Positions 35,223 through 44,370 of a stretch of DNA of 64,000 bases are shown in pieces. The notes beneath the pieces were generated by a model, which was not told where the DNA came from, made no database searches, and saw only the letters and a program-made list of their open reading frames with translations. Position numbers and translations under genes: made by a program. Location: positions 20,194 to 84,193 of the forward strand of contig NZ_MZGV01000017.1 of assembly GCF_002029235.1 (NCBI RefSeq), given 5' to 3'. The stretch's first letter is position 1; every line of letters begins with the position of its first letter. The stretch comes from Clostridium oryzae (GTDB taxonomy: Bacteria; Bacillota; Clostridia; Clostridiales; Clostridiaceae).

Positions 35223-35576
35223 ATGAAATTATTACTGTTAATCGGATTCATTTATGGAATTCTATCAATGATTGCCGGCGGTTTACAAACAAAAAATCTC
35301 GGACTGCAGTCATCTATATTGCCAAATATTTCAATGTTTATTGGAGGGTTAATAATATCTGTATGCTCTGTATTCAGAATCTTTACTAAGGCTAAAGCTC
35401 TTAATAATATTTCATTGATTTTGTTTATATCAGGTTTAGCAGTTATACAAACAGCAGCAATTTTAAATGGAATAGATATTTATGGAACAATACACATAAA
35501 GCACCACATCATTAGATTATGCTTATCCTTTTTGCTAATCGTAATATTTCTGCAAGTGAGGAAAAGCAACCTATAA
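35223..35576 (+). CDS. Small four-helix membrane protein
   Basis: 117 residues with four hydrophobic segments (about 3-20, 34-54, 60-80, 93-111). GGAGG precedes the start, 17 bases after merR. I recognise no family. Its placement suggests an effector or resistance protein under the MerR regulator; inference only. Confidence 0.75.
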   Translation: MKLLLLIGFIYGILSMIAGGLQTKNLGLQSSILPNISMFIGGLIISVCSVFRIFTKAKALNNISLILFISGLAVIQTAAILNGIDIYGTIHIKHHIIRLCLSFLLIVIFLQVRKSNL

Positions 35577-35579
35577 TAC

Positions 35580-35616
35580 AAAAAATGCCAAGTATCTTAG
35601 TCTAAGCTACTTGGCA
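35580..35616 (-). terminator. Terminator of the TM2 gene
   Basis: TGCCAAGTA (35586-35594) pairs with TACTTGGCA (35608-35616); the minus strand then has TTTTTT. It may also serve the convergent 35223-35576 gene. Confidence 0.75.
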
Positions 35617-35635
35617 AAACTTTATGTTACAGTAA

Positions 35636-36052
35636 TTACCTTACATAATACGTAGAAGGCTTCATTATGAGAGCAATAAGATCTATTAATGCTCCTATTC
35701 CAAATAGCCCAAGTGTGAATAGATACAATATACCCATGCCGATTTTTCCTTCATAAAACTTATGCGCTCCGATGCCTCCAAGAAAAAGACATAAAAGTAT
35801 TGCAACAGCCTTACTCTTAGGTCTTCCCATATATCCACCAACCTGATTATCATTTCTATTTACGTTACTATTATTAATTACTATGTTAGGCTGCTGTGCA
35901 CCTTTTAACTCCTCTACCTGTCTACCGCATTTAGTACATACTACTGCTTCCATAGGAATTTTTTCGCCACAAAATTTGCAAAATTTAGTGTTACCTACAG
36001 TAGTGTCAACATTCACTGTACTGCCAGTTAACTGGTTATTTTGATTTTCCAT
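35636..36052 (-). CDS. Zinc-ribbon TM2 domain protein
   Basis: 138 residues. An N-terminal zinc ribbon (CKFCGEKIP...CTKCGRQ, about 25-43), an Asn-rich linker, then the TM2 domain: two membrane helices with LFLGGIGAHKFYEGKIGMGILYL and a short turn with the DLI motif. Small single-gene unit with GGAGG and its own terminator. Function unknown. Confidence 0.88.
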   Translation of the reverse strand: MENQNNQLTGSTVNVDTTVGNTKFCKFCGEKIPMEAVVCTKCGRQVEELKGAQQPNIVINNSNVNRNDNQVGGYMGRPKSKAVAILLCLFLGGIGAHKFYEGKIGMGILYLFTLGLFGIGALIDLIALIMKPSTYYVR

Positions 36053-36173
36053 CTTTATTCCTCCATTTTTATACTAGTCCATTATAATAATCTTATTTCT
36101 ACATAAAATAATAAATTCCTTTTTATTATATAACATTTATATAATTTACTACAGCTTTTATTGTAATTGATGT

Positions 36174-36208
36174 AAAAAAAACAAGCTGCCTATAAAATCT
36201 AGGCAGCT
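36174..36208 (-). terminator. Terminator of the thi operon
   Basis: AGCTGCCTA (36184-36192) pairs with TAGGCAGCT (36200-36208); a long T run follows on the minus strand. Eight bases past the thiE stop. Confidence 0.8.
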
Positions 36209-36215
36209 GATAAAA

Positions 36216-36848
36216 TCAGTGGATCTCTTCAAACAATTTTTTAAGTTTTTTAGCTGCTACAGTTATATCTTTTGCAGCAATAATAGCAGAAACTACAGAA
36301 ATACCATTAATACCAGTACCTTTAAATAGAGGTACAGTTTTTTCATTTATTCCGCCTATGACAACAATAGGAATGGATACATTGTTTCTTATCCTTGCTA
36401 ATTCCTCTATTGTAACTATGCTGGCGTTTGTTTTAGTATCCGTAGCAAACATAGCTCCAACACCGAGATAATCTGCTCCATCTCTTTCAGCCTTTATTGC
36501 TTCCTCTGCATTTGAAACAGATACTCCTAAGATTTTATTATCTCCAATAATATGACGCACAACTGCAGCTGGTATATCCGTCTGTCCAACATGCACACCC
36601 TCAGCATCTACAGCTAATGCAATGTCTACACGGTCATTAATTATAAGAGGTATGTTCCTTCTGCTCGTGATCCTTTTAATTCTTACAGCTGTATTATAAA
36701 ACTCCAGCGAATCTGATGTTTTTTCTCTTAACTGAACAAGTGTTGTCCCTCCAGCTATAGACTGCTCCACTGCTTCTTCTAAAGTTTCTGAACTCATAAG
36801 CTCTCTATCAGTTACAAGGTAGATACTATAATCTATATCAGACTTCAT
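36216..36848 (-). CDS. thiE: Thiamine-phosphate synthase
   Basis: 210 residues from MKSDIDYS, with GAGGGG ahead; in-frame ATGs upstream lie inside thiM. Joins HMP-diphosphate and HET-phosphate to thiamine monophosphate. Motifs [40 protein letters not shown] and [11 protein letters not shown] are all present, as is the phosphate-binding [10 protein letters not shown] near 180. Overlaps thiM by 11 bases. Last gene of thiD-thiC-thiM-thiE. Confidence 0.94.
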   Translation of the reverse strand: MKSDIDYSIYLVTDRELMSSETLEEAVEQSIAGGTTLVQLREKTSDSLEFYNTAVRIKRITSRRNIPLIINDRVDIALAVDAEGVHVGQTDIPAAVVRHIIGDNKILGVSVSNAEEAIKAERDGADYLGVGAMFATDTKTNASIVTIEELARIRNNVSIPIVVIGGINEKTVPLFKGTGINGISVVSAIIAAKDITVAAKKLKKLFEEIH

Positions 36849-37668
36849 AGATATTTCCCCTCTTTTCAATGACTTCATCATTAATTTTACTTATCTCATC
36901 TATTATAGCTATATGGAAACTTCCAGTGCCTTTAGCTGCTGAATTCTCCTTTGCCAATTCTCCAGCAATGCTCATAGATAATATTCCTGCAGCCGCTGAC
37001 AGCAGATAATTATGACTGGCTCCGCAGAAAGAAGCAATAAGAGAAGTGGTCATGCATCCTGTGCCAGTAACACTTGAAAGCAACTTAGTTCCATTCTGTA
37101 AGTACAGCGTACGTTCACCGTCTGACACTATGTCTGTAGCACCTGTAATTGCCGCTATGCATCCAAATTTTCTTGCTACATGCTCTGCTATGCTTCTCCT
37201 CTCTTCTATACTGTTTTCAATGTCTGACTCTGAAGCATCTACACCCTTTGTACTGGCAGCAAGCCCAGCTACAAACCTAATTTCAGACATATTACCTCTG
37301 ATAACACTCATCTTCACATCTTTTAATAATGTTTCAGTAGTTTTATTTCTAAGTTCTGATGCTCCAGCCCCAACCGGATCAAAAACTACAGGAATATTAA
37401 TTTCATTTGCCTTTTTACCTGCAGTTATCATTGATGCTATTGTCCTTTTATTCAATGTGCCTATGTTTATTACAAGCGCTGAAGAAATAGACGCAATACT
37501 TTCAACCTCATCTATGTCATCTGCCATTATAGGCGAAGCTCCAACGGCAAGTGTTACATTAGCACAGTCATTTACTGTAACATAATTCGTCAGATGATGT
37601 ACAAGTGGTTTCTTTACTCTTAAGTCTTCCAGTATCTTTCCTACTTCATGTAATAACTTATTTTTCAA
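36838..37668 (-). CDS. thiM: Hydroxyethylthiazole kinase
   Basis: 276 residues. TTG start with GAGGTG 6 bases upstream. Phosphorylates the thiazole alcohol for salvage. [28 protein letters not shown] near residue 20, [11 protein letters not shown] near 120, and [16 protein letters not shown] with the catalytic Cys region near 205. Its presence without thiazole-synthesis genes (thiG, thiH, thiS) here suggests salvage of thiazole plus de novo HMP. 17 bases after thiC. Confidence 0.94.
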   Translation of the reverse strand: MKNKLLHEVGKILEDLRVKKPLVHHLTNYVTVNDCANVTLAVGASPIMADDIDEVESIASISSALVINIGTLNKRTIASMITAGKKANEINIPVVFDPVGAGASELRNKTTETLLKDVKMSVIRGNMSEIRFVAGLAASTKGVDASESDIENSIEERRSIAEHVARKFGCIAAITGATDIVSDGERTLYLQNGTKLLSSVTGTGCMTTSLIASFCGASHNYLLSAAAGILSMSIAGELAKENSAAKGTGSFHIAIIDEISKINDEVIEKRGNIYEV

Positions 37669-37685
37669 TTACAACACCTCTTAAT

Positions 37686-38996
37686 CTATTTTTCAGATTT
37701 CAGCTCAACATTTTCTCCATTTAGAATCTTATTCATAGTTCTAACAGCACACATCTTGCCGCACATAGAACAGCTGTGCTTGTCCTTAGGAGGAACACTT
37801 TCAAAATATGTTCTGGCTTTTTCCCCATCTATAGCCACATCAAACATAGTATCCCAATCAAGCTTTTTACGTGCTTCGCTCATCTTTATGTCCTGATCTC
37901 TAGCACCCTTTACGCCTTTTGCAATATCTGCAGCATGGGCAGCAATTTTTGAAGCTACTATCCCCTCTTTTACATCATTTATATCCGGAAGTCTCAAATG
38001 TTCTGCAGGTGTTACATAACAAAGAAAGTCAGCTCCGCTGGCTGCAGCTATAGCTCCTCCTATAGCAGAAGTTATATGGTCATAACCCGGAGCAATATCT
38101 GTTACTAGAGGCCCTAATACATAAAATGGTGCTCCATGACACAATCTCTTCTGAAGTTTCATATTCGCCTGAATCTCATCTATAGCCATATGACCCGGTC
38201 CTTCCACAAGTACTTGCACATCCTTCTCCCAAGCTCTGAGTGTAAGACAGCCAAGTTCAGTAAGTTCTGCAATTTGAGATGCATCGGTAGAATCCTCTAA
38301 GCATCCAGGTCTTAGAGAATCACCAAGACTTATTGTTACGTCATATTCTCTCAAAATATCAAGTAGTTCATCGTAATACTCATAAAACGGATTTTCATTT
38401 CCAGTCATCTTCATCCATGCAAACAGCAGAGAACCACCTCGGGAAACTATATTCATCTTACGCTTTTCACTCATGAAAATCTCTGACGCTCTGCGATTTA
38501 TACCGGCATGGATTGTCATGAAATCCACTCCCTCCTCAGCATGAGCACGTACTACTTTTAGAAAATCCTGTGCAGTTATATCACTAAGTTCCTTTTCAAG
38601 GTATCCTACTGCATCATATACAGGGACAGTACCTATCATCGCCGGCGACATTTCAATAAGCTTTCTTCTAAATTCATGGGTTTTACCATAATTGCTAAGA
38701 TCCATTATTGACTCTGCACCATACTTTATAGCTAGTTTAACTTTGTCCATTTCAGCAGAATAATCAATACAATCTCCCGAAATTCCAAGGTTCACATTTA
38801 TTTTTGTTCTAAGTCCTTGCCCTATACCATAAGGGTGAATAGCTTTGTGATTTATATTTGCAGGTATAGCAACCTGTCCCTTTGCTACAAGCTGTAAAAG
38901 TTCCTGTTCCTCCATCCTTTCTTCCCTTGCTACCTGAGCGATTTCTTTTGTAACAATACCCTTTTTAGCAGCTTCCATTTGAGTTCTATACTTCAT
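37686..38996 (-). CDS. thiC: Phosphomethylpyrimidine synthase, radical SAM
   Basis: 436 residues, the shorter clostridial form. Converts aminoimidazole ribotide to HMP-phosphate. The C-terminal CX2CX4C iron-sulfur motif is intact ([13 protein letters not shown]), as are [32 protein letters not shown] and the VEGPGHMA segment. Start one base beyond the thiD stop region, so tightly coupled. Controlled by two TPP riboswitches upstream of thiD. Confidence 0.96.
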   Translation of the reverse strand: MKYRTQMEAAKKGIVTKEIAQVAREERMEEQELLQLVAKGQVAIPANINHKAIHPYGIGQGLRTKINVNLGISGDCIDYSAEMDKVKLAIKYGAESIMDLSNYGKTHEFRRKLIEMSPAMIGTVPVYDAVGYLEKELSDITAQDFLKVVRAHAEEGVDFMTIHAGINRRASEIFMSEKRKMNIVSRGGSLLFAWMKMTGNENPFYEYYDELLDILREYDVTISLGDSLRPGCLEDSTDASQIAELTELGCLTLRAWEKDVQVLVEGPGHMAIDEIQANMKLQKRLCHGAPFYVLGPLVTDIAPGYDHITSAIGGAIAAASGADFLCYVTPAEHLRLPDINDVKEGIVASKIAAHAADIAKGVKGARDQDIKMSEARKKLDWDTMFDVAIDGEKARTYFESVPPKDKHSCSMCGKMCAVRTMNKILNGENVELKSEK

Positions 38997-38997
38997 G

Positions 38998-39807
38998 TTA
39001 TTTTTCTCCTCTCTTTAATCCGTTATTATACAAATCATAAAAGTGATTAGTTGGTCCACATCCTTTTCCAATATCAAGAGCGTGACGTATAGCTGTTGTA
39101 ACATAAGCTTTAGCTTGCCCAACGGCTTCCTCCATTGGTAAACCCAATGCCAAGTTTGAAGCAATTGCAGAAGAGTAGGTACAGCCTGTACCATGGGTAT
39201 TTTTTGTATTTATTCTTTCTGCTTTGAAATAGTTGAATTTACTGCCGCTGTACAGCACATCTACAGCATCGCCTATTGCATGTCCACCCTTAACAAGTAC
39301 ACTTCTAGCACCGAGCTCAGCAATAGCTATTGCCGCTTCTTGCATATTATCAATGGACTCTATATGCATTCCTGTAATAACTTCAGCTTCCGGAATATTA
39401 GGTGTAAGCAAATCTGCCAGGGGTACTATGTCAGATTTAAGCATATCTAAAGATTCTGGGGCCATGAGATAACTTCCATTCTTAGCTACCATAACTGGAT
39501 CGATAACAAGATTTTTAGGTTTATATTCCCTAAGCTTTTTTTCCACCGCTCCCATACAGCATGGCTTAGAGAGCATACCCACCTTTACTGCATCCACCTC
39601 AATATCTTCAAACACAGCATCTATCTGACTTTCGATCATCTCAGCAGTGATATCCTGAATGTCAATGACTCTAAAAGTATTCTCAGCTACCACTGAAACT
39701 ATAACGCTCATACCATAAACTCTATGTGCAGCAAAGGTCTTTAAGTCAGCCTGTATGCCCGCCCCGCCAATACAGTCAGAGCCTGCAATTGTCAAAACTT
39801 TCTTCAT
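38998..39807 (-). CDS. thiD: Hydroxymethylpyrimidine/phosphomethylpyrimidine kinase
   Basis: 269 residues, ribokinase fold. Start at ATG 39807 after AAGGAGAG. Motifs: [20 protein letters not shown] at the N-terminus, [12 protein letters not shown] near 107, [10 protein letters not shown] near 140, and the anion-hole [19 protein letters not shown] near 208. Phosphorylates HMP twice. First gene of the thi operon. Confidence 0.95.
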   Translation of the reverse strand: MKKVLTIAGSDCIGGAGIQADLKTFAAHRVYGMSVIVSVVAENTFRVIDIQDITAEMIESQIDAVFEDIEVDAVKVGMLSKPCCMGAVEKKLREYKPKNLVIDPVMVAKNGSYLMAPESLDMLKSDIVPLADLLTPNIPEAEVITGMHIESIDNMQEAAIAIAELGARSVLVKGGHAIGDAVDVLYSGSKFNYFKAERINTKNTHGTGCTYSSAIASNLALGLPMEEAVGQAKAYVTTAIRHALDIGKGCGPTNHFYDLYNNGLKRGEK

Positions 39808-39859
39808 ATCATCTCTCCTTAAATAGGACGACTATATTAAAAGTTGATATACCCAATTA

Positions 39860-39897
39860 AACAGAAATGGTGCTCGCATAAAATAGGCAAGCACCAT
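39860..39897 (-). terminator. Expression-platform terminator of the gene-proximal TPP riboswitch
   Basis: ATGGTGCTCGC (39867-39877) pairs with GCAAGCACCAT (39887-39897), one G-T pair; the minus strand continues TTCTGTTT, a weak T tail. It lies between the proximal aptamer and the thiD start. Confidence 0.65.
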
Positions 39898-39924
39898 AAT
39901 AAGTCACATTAAAGCAACTATTCT

Positions 39925-40001
39925 GCTTCCCTACGCCAGTGTTAGCTGACAGGTTCAAAGGGTCAGGTTTTACCTTCTCAACTCTTTCGAGTCCCCCCGC
40001 A
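39925..40001 (-). promoter_or_regulatory. TPP riboswitch (THI element), gene-proximal
   Basis: The minus strand reads from GCGGGGGGAC through GTTGAGAAGG, the core CCTGACCCTTTGAACCTG, to ACACTGGCGTAGGGAAGC, all conserved TPP-aptamer elements. Nearly identical to the second copy 160 bases upstream. Followed by its own terminator, so a complete off-switch. Confidence 0.92.
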
Positions 40002-40024
40002 TATGTAAAATATATTTTTATAAT

Positions 40025-40056
40025 AAAAAATGCTCTCCTCAAAACTAGGAAAGCAT
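40025..40056 (-). terminator. Expression-platform terminator of the distal TPP riboswitch
   Basis: The stem formed by complement of TGCTCTCCT and AGGAAAGCA regions (about 40030-40056) ends in a run of six Ts on the minus strand. It separates the two aptamers. Confidence 0.75.
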
Positions 40057-40085
40057 AAAACTAACGAATTAGTTGTTTTTCAGCA

Positions 40086-40163
40086 TGCTTCCCTGCGCCA
40101 GTGTTAACTGACAGGTTCAAAGGGTCAGGTTCTACCTTCTCAACTCTCTCGAGTCCCCCCGCA
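40086..40163 (-). promoter_or_regulatory. TPP riboswitch (THI element), promoter-proximal
   Basis: Same conserved blocks as the other copy: GCGGGGGGACTCGAGAGAG, GTTGAGAAGG, CCTGACCCTTTGAACCTG, ACACTGGCGCAGGGAAGC. Followed by its own terminator at 40025-40056, then by the second riboswitch. Transcripts must pass both to reach thiD. Confidence 0.92.
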
Positions 40164-40189
40164 AACATTTTTTATTAATTTATATGCAC

Positions 40190-40218
40190 ATAATATCACT
40201 TTATGCTATATACGTCAA
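40190..40218 (-). promoter_or_regulatory. Promoter of the thi operon
   Basis: Minus strand TTGACG (complement 40213-40218) and TATTAT (40190-40195) with 17-base spacing, directly ahead of the first aptamer. Confidence 0.65.
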
Positions 40219-40256
40219 ATGAGAAAATGTACCTTTATTTTTGCTATAAGGTAGCG

Positions 40257-40301
40257 TTATCAGACATCTCTCTTGAAAAATGATGTCTGATAAAGTATAA
40301 T
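40257..40301 (+). promoter_or_regulatory. Promoter and perfect-dyad operator of the FadR-type gene
   Basis: TTATCAGACATC (40257-40268) and GATGTCTGATAA (40282-40293) are a perfect 12-base inverted repeat. It encloses the -35 TTGAAA (40273-40278) and touches the -10 TATAAT (40296-40301), 17 bases apart. Binding there would block transcription, so autoregulation is likely. Confidence 0.65.
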
Positions 40302-40329
40302 GAATAATATTTTTATAAGGAGGCTTACT

Positions 40330-41013
40330 ATGACTAAAAGAGGAAAAAGTCTTGCCGAAAACGTGGCAGATGATATTCTTGCCATGATAACAATAGATAA
40401 GAAATTTGCAGTTGGAGACAAGCTGCCTAATGAAAATGAACTTTCACTGGCCTTAAAGGTAAGCCGTACAACGCTAAGAGAGGCTATAAGAATTTTAGTT
40501 ACCCATAACGTGCTTGAGATAAGACGAGGGAAAGGAACCTTTGTTAAAAATAATAACAATCTAAGTGAAGATGTTGGACTTAAAGAGCTTTCCACCTCTG
40601 AAATGGATATAAAGGATTTATACGAAATGAGGCTAATATTCGAACCAGAGTCTGCTTATTACGCTGCAAAAAGGGCAACAGATAAAGAGCTTGATAGGAT
40701 TTTGTATTATGGAAAACTCGAAGAAGAACTAATTATGAAGAATCAGGATAGAACAGAAGTTGAGCAATCTTTTCATAACTCCATAGCAAGAGCAACCCAC
40801 AATGAATTTATGAATCAGCTGATGCCTATACTTTACAGTGCCATAGATAAGGGGGTTCATTTTTCCTCTTCAAACCTTGAAATGGTTCAAGATACTCTTA
40901 CAGACCATAGACTAATAATGAACTTCTTATGTAAACGTGATGCAGAAGGCGCAAAAACTGCTATGAGACTACATATAATTCATGCTATGAGAGGTTTTGG
41001 AATAAAGGAGTAA
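40330..41013 (+). CDS. GntR-family regulator, FadR subfamily
   Basis: 227 residues from MTKRGKSLAENV, with AAGGAGG 8 bases upstream; an earlier in-frame start is not supported. N-terminal winged helix (DDILAMITIDKKFAVGDKLPNENELSLALKVSRTTLREAIRIL), then an all-helical FCD ligand domain with metal-binding histidines expected in FHNSIARATHNEF and TDHRLIMNFL. FadR/FCD proteins sense carboxylic acids. It lies 117 bases ahead of ilvD in the same direction, and the ilvD promoter shares a TGATGTC core with its own operator, so ilvD is a likely target. Confidence 0.9.
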   Translation: MTKRGKSLAENVADDILAMITIDKKFAVGDKLPNENELSLALKVSRTTLREAIRILVTHNVLEIRRGKGTFVKNNNNLSEDVGLKELSTSEMDIKDLYEMRLIFEPESAYYAAKRATDKELDRILYYGKLEEELIMKNQDRTEVEQSFHNSIARATHNEFMNQLMPILYSAIDKGVHFSSSNLEMVQDTLTDHRLIMNFLCKRDAEGAKTAMRLHIIHAMRGFGIKE

Positions 41014-41023
41014 AAAGTCAAAT

Positions 41024-41044
41024 GTCACGTGCCTGGCACTTGAC
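41024..41044. repeat. Short palindromic repeat, copy 2
   Basis: GTCACGTGCCTGGCACTTGAC, 19 of 21 bases identical to 8176-8196. It begins 11 bases after the regulator stop. Confidence 0.5.
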
Positions 41045-41058
41045 AAAAAATAAGTATG

Positions 41059-41109
41059 TTCTATTGTATTATGACATCATACAATGTATAATGTTGTAAT
41101 ACAATAGAA
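41059..41109 (+). promoter_or_regulatory. ilvD promoter within nested inverted repeats
   Basis: TTGTAT (41064-41069) and TATAAT (41087-41092) are 17 bases apart. Outer arms TTCTATTGTATT (41059-41070) and AATACAATAGAA (41098-41109) pair perfectly; an inner dyad TTGTAT/ATACAA (41064-41069, 41079-41084) surrounds GACATC. Probable regulator binding region. Confidence 0.55.
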
Positions 41110-41129
41110 ATTTTAATGAGGTGATTTCA

Positions 41130-42785
41130 ATGAATAGTGATGCAATAACTAAAAGTACTCCTAAAAGAGCTTTGTTTCACGCTCTTGGATTGACTGATGA
41201 AGAAATGGACAGACCTTTAATAGGTATTGTAAGTTCTCAGAACGAAATAGTTCCCGGACATATGCATTTAGATAAAATTGTTGAGGCTGTAAAACTTGGT
41301 GTTGCTATGGCTGGCGGAACTCCTCGAGTATTTCCTGCTATCGCAGTATGCGATGGACTTGCAATGGGACACAAAGGCATGAATTATTCACTAGTAACAA
41401 GAGAACTTATTGCAGATTCCACGGAATCTATGACTTTAGCTCATGCCTTTGATGCACTTGTTATGATTCCAAACTGCGATAAAAACGTTCCTGGACTATT
41501 AATGGCGGCAGCTAGATTAAACATTCCAACTATATTTGTCAGTGGAGGACCTATGCTAGCTGGTAAAGTTGACGGATGTAAAACTAGCTTTAGTACTGCT
41601 TCAGAAGCAGCTGGTGCATATGAAGCTGGTAAGATCACAAAGGAAAAACTTCTTGAGTTCGAAAACAATACATGCCCTACATGCGGCTCCTGTTCAGGTA
41701 TGTACACAGCTAACAGCATGAACTGTCTAACAGAAGTACTTGGCATGGGACTTAAGGGCAATGGCACCATACCTGCTGTTTATTCAGCAAGATTACAGCT
41801 TGCAAAACATGCTGGAATGAAAATCATGGAACTTTTGGAGAAGGACATTAAGCCTAGAGATATCATGACTGAAGCTGCATTTAGAAACGCATTGACAGTG
41901 GACATGGCATTAGGCTGCAGTACTAACAGCATGCTTCACCTCCCAGCTATCGCTCATGAATGCGGCATAGAACTTGATCTTGATATTGCAAACGGAATAA
42001 GCGATAAAACTCCCAACATATGCCACCTTGCACCAGCAGGTCATCATTACGTTGAAGAATTAAATGAGGCGGGCGGAGTTTACGCTGTTATGAACGAATT
42101 AAACAAATTAGGTCTATTGAATACTGACCTAATTACCTGCACAGGCAAAACTGTTAAGGAAAACATTGAAGGCTGCACCAATAGAGACAAAAATGTAATA
42201 AGACCTGTAGAAGATCCTTACAGTAAAACCGGTGGAATAGCTGTATTAAGAGGGAATCTTGCTCCAGACGGCTGCGTAGTAAAACGTTCTGCTGTTACCG
42301 AAAAAATGCTAAAGCACGAAGGTCCTGCAAGAGTATTTGATTCCGAAGAAGATGCAATGGAAGCAATAAACACAGGAAAAATTATACCTGGTGATGTAGT
42401 CGTAATAAGATATGAGGGTCCAAAAGGCGGTCCTGGAATGAGAGAAATGCTCAACCCTACATCCGCAATCATGGGTCGTGGACTTGGAGAAAGTGTTGCT
42501 CTTATCACTGATGGAAGATTCAGTGGTGCAACTAGAGGTGCTTCTATTGGCCACGTTTCACCGGAAGCTGCTGTAGGCGGAAATATCGCTTTGGTACAGG
42601 AAGGTGATATAATCCAGATTGACATTATGGCTAATAAGATCAATGTTCTTGTAAGCGATGAAGAATTAAAGAAGAGAAAAGAAAATTGGAAACCAAAGGC
42701 TCCTAAGATTACAACTGGTTACCTTGCAAGATATGCTGCTATGGTTTCATCTGCAAACAAAGGTGCTATTCTTGAAGTAAAATAA
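41130..42785 (+). CDS. ilvD: Dihydroxy-acid dehydratase
   Basis: 551 residues from MNSDAITKS, with GAGGTGAT ahead. Iron-sulfur enzyme of branched-chain amino acid synthesis that dehydrates 2,3-dihydroxy-isovalerate and its homolog. Cluster cysteines in [12 protein letters not shown] (near 120) and [19 protein letters not shown] (near 190); late motifs [11 protein letters not shown] and [19 protein letters not shown] are intact. No other ilv gene is adjacent. The IlvD/Edd family also includes sugar-acid dehydratases and the FadR-type neighbour hints at a sugar-acid link, but sequence features favour IlvD. Confidence 0.88.
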   Translation: MNSDAITKSTPKRALFHALGLTDEEMDRPLIGIVSSQNEIVPGHMHLDKIVEAVKLGVAMAGGTPRVFPAIAVCDGLAMGHKGMNYSLVTRELIADSTESMTLAHAFDALVMIPNCDKNVPGLLMAAARLNIPTIFVSGGPMLAGKVDGCKTSFSTASEAAGAYEAGKITKEKLLEFENNTCPTCGSCSGMYTANSMNCLTEVLGMGLKGNGTIPAVYSARLQLAKHAGMKIMELLEKDIKPRDIMTEAAFRNALTVDMALGCSTNSMLHLPAIAHECGIELDLDIANGISDKTPNICHLAPAGHHYVEELNEAGGVYAVMNELNKLGLLNTDLITCTGKTVKENIEGCTNRDKNVIRPVEDPYSKTGGIAVLRGNLAPDGCVVKRSAVTEKMLKHEGPARVFDSEEDAMEAINTGKIIPGDVVVIRYEGPKGGPGMREMLNPTSAIMGRGLGESVALITDGRFSGATRGASIGHVSPEAAVGGNIALVQEGDIIQIDIMANKINVLVSDEELKKRKENWKPKAPKITTGYLARYAAMVSSANKGAILEVK

Positions 42786-42790
42786 AAAAT

Positions 42791-42848
42791 AGGGGAGGAA
42801 GTGATTTCCGTCGGCTGGAAAATGTCTCATCCAACCACTTCCTCCCCT
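42791..42848 (+). terminator. Terminator hairpin with conserved loop (family also at 5737)
   Basis: AGGGGAGGAAGTG (42791-42803) and CACTTCCTCCCCT (42836-42848) pair perfectly over 13 bases. The loop holds TCCGTCGGCTGGAAAATG, the same core as at 5737-5792. Five bases after the ilvD stop. Confidence 0.7.
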
Positions 42849-42853
42849 TTGCA

Positions 42854-42922
42854 GAGGTTTTGAAGCTTAAGGATCTAACTACCTTTGAAGAAGGAAAAGC
42901 AAAGTTAAACATTAATACCTAA
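42854..42922 (+). pseudogene. Possible 3' remnant of a lost gene
   Basis: An open stretch reading EVLKLKDLTTFEEGKAKLNI then NT and stop. Its charged, helical composition looks like a real C-terminus, and a perfect terminator follows directly. There is no start codon; upstream it runs into the ilvD hairpin. Family not identified. Confidence 0.3.
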
Positions 42923-42965
42923 GAAAGAGGTTTTTGCATTCAAATGTCAAAACCTCTTTCTTACT
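42921..42965 (+). terminator. Terminator after the gene remnant
   Basis: AAGAAAGAGGTTTT (42921-42934) pairs perfectly with AAAACCTCTTTCTT (42949-42962). Confidence 0.65.
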
Positions 42966-43010
42966 CTAAATTTTATTTTTGCAAAAGTAACATAAAACTA
43001 CATTGCTTCA

Positions 43011-44024
43011 TTAAAATTTCAATTTTCCACCACTTAGTTCTACATTTATCTCAGCACCACCGCCATTAAAAACCTTTGATCCATTTTTATTTGTATCTAA
43101 ATGGTTGTAATTAAGTTTACACTTAGCATTCTTACCTATCTTCAAATTGACATTTCCCGCATAAGACTTAATATCAAGACACGAATTCTCATACATCTTG
43201 TTAATTTCAAGTGCTGTGGCTCCAGATCCTTCGATAGTGCTCTCTCCTCTAAGATTTCCATTACTAATTTTAAATGCTGTATTTGCTGTACTTGCATTAA
43301 TGCATCCATTAAATAAGTTTATGCAACAATCACCAGTTATTACTTTAGTTTTCATGTCATCACATATGGTTTTACCGTTCATTTTTACATTAGATTTTGT
43401 GGCTTCTAATGTAATTTCATTTGCTCTTATTCCTTGAGAAATGAATTTCCCACAAATAGTTTCAACTTTTAATGTATCACAATTAATCTTATCTGTTTTT
43501 ATTGTACCTGCAGTACTGCCTAATTCAATATTTTTTATGTTCTTCGGAATCTGAATTGAATAATTTAATTTCACTAAGCATTTAGTTCTATTATAATCAG
43601 CTGCTTTTTCAAACAACATATTTTCACCTCTATATGGAAGTATCTCAATCTTTCCATTTTCATCCTTTAGCTTTAAATATAAATCCTTTAACATGGATTT
43701 TTCATAATCCTTATCATTTCCAGAGACATACACACTAGCATCAATCTTTAATTCTGGTTCATTTATATACTTTACCTCTATGTTTCCACAATTAGAAGGT
43801 AGACTAACTGCATTATATCCTTGAGTGTTCTTTTTATAGTTTAATACCTTTTTCATGGTTATAAGATTATTACCTTTTCTGCTAACTATATTAGCTGCTA
43901 AGTAGCTATGCCTTTCCACTGGCTTTTTTATATTTCCTGCTGTCCTATTGCTTTTACATCCAACTTCGGCAATTGCTAGCGTACCTGCAATTAAAACCGC
44001 AATTACCTTTTTCACATGTCTCAT
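43011..44024 (-). CDS. DUF4097-type beta-helix protein with signal sequence
   Basis: About 337 residues from MRHVKKVIAV; GGGGG lies 7 bases upstream, while earlier ATGs overlap that site. Signal sequence 1-24 with Cys in EVGCKSN, a lipobox-like but imperfect site. The rest is a repetitive beta structure (short strands with NIEVKYI, IELGSTAGTIKTDKI, TLKVETICGKF, EITLEATKSNVKMNGKT), typical of DUF4097 / putative adhesin repeats seen in many Firmicutes. Probably surface-attached. Single-gene unit; function unknown. Confidence 0.7.
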   Translation of the reverse strand: MRHVKKVIAVLIAGTLAIAEVGCKSNRTAGNIKKPVERHSYLAANIVSRKGNNLITMKKVLNYKKNTQGYNAVSLPSNCGNIEVKYINEPELKIDASVYVSGNDKDYEKSMLKDLYLKLKDENGKIEILPYRGENMLFEKAADYNRTKCLVKLNYSIQIPKNIKNIELGSTAGTIKTDKINCDTLKVETICGKFISQGIRANEITLEATKSNVKMNGKTICDDMKTKVITGDCCINLFNGCINASTANTAFKISNGNLRGESTIEGSGATALEINKMYENSCLDIKSYAGNVNLKIGKNAKCKLNYNHLDTNKNGSKVFNGGGAEINVELSGGKLKF

Positions 44025-44370
44025 ACCCATACCCCCTGAATTTCTATATACCATATTTAAACCACATGTTTAATAATATAATCACTCAGTATTTTTGTCA
44101 ATTTATCAAGTTATTTACACAATAGTAACAAAGAACTAAATCAAATTATTTCTATTAATTTGAAAAGCAGCATTTTGCATAAAATCTTTTATTTTCTAGT
44201 ACAATTGGAAAATTCTTATATTACAAAAAAATAAAAACTGTATAACGAAAGACCTTATTGATAAAAATACTTATATAGAAAAGATATGTCGTTTACTAGT
44301 CTATGTAAAAGAGGTGAATATTACAAACTAGAGATTTATATGTTATAAACTTCTCTTGTTTGAAAAGTTT
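44025..44370. other. 346-base intergenic region
   Basis: AT-rich. A GAGGTG at 44311 looks like a ribosome site but no protein-like frame follows. No hairpin or promoter could be supported. Confidence 0.4.

Noticed and set aside
39857..40042. Short minus-strand frame over the TPP riboswitches
   Set aside because: The sequence is fully explained by aptamer and terminator; no ribosome site.
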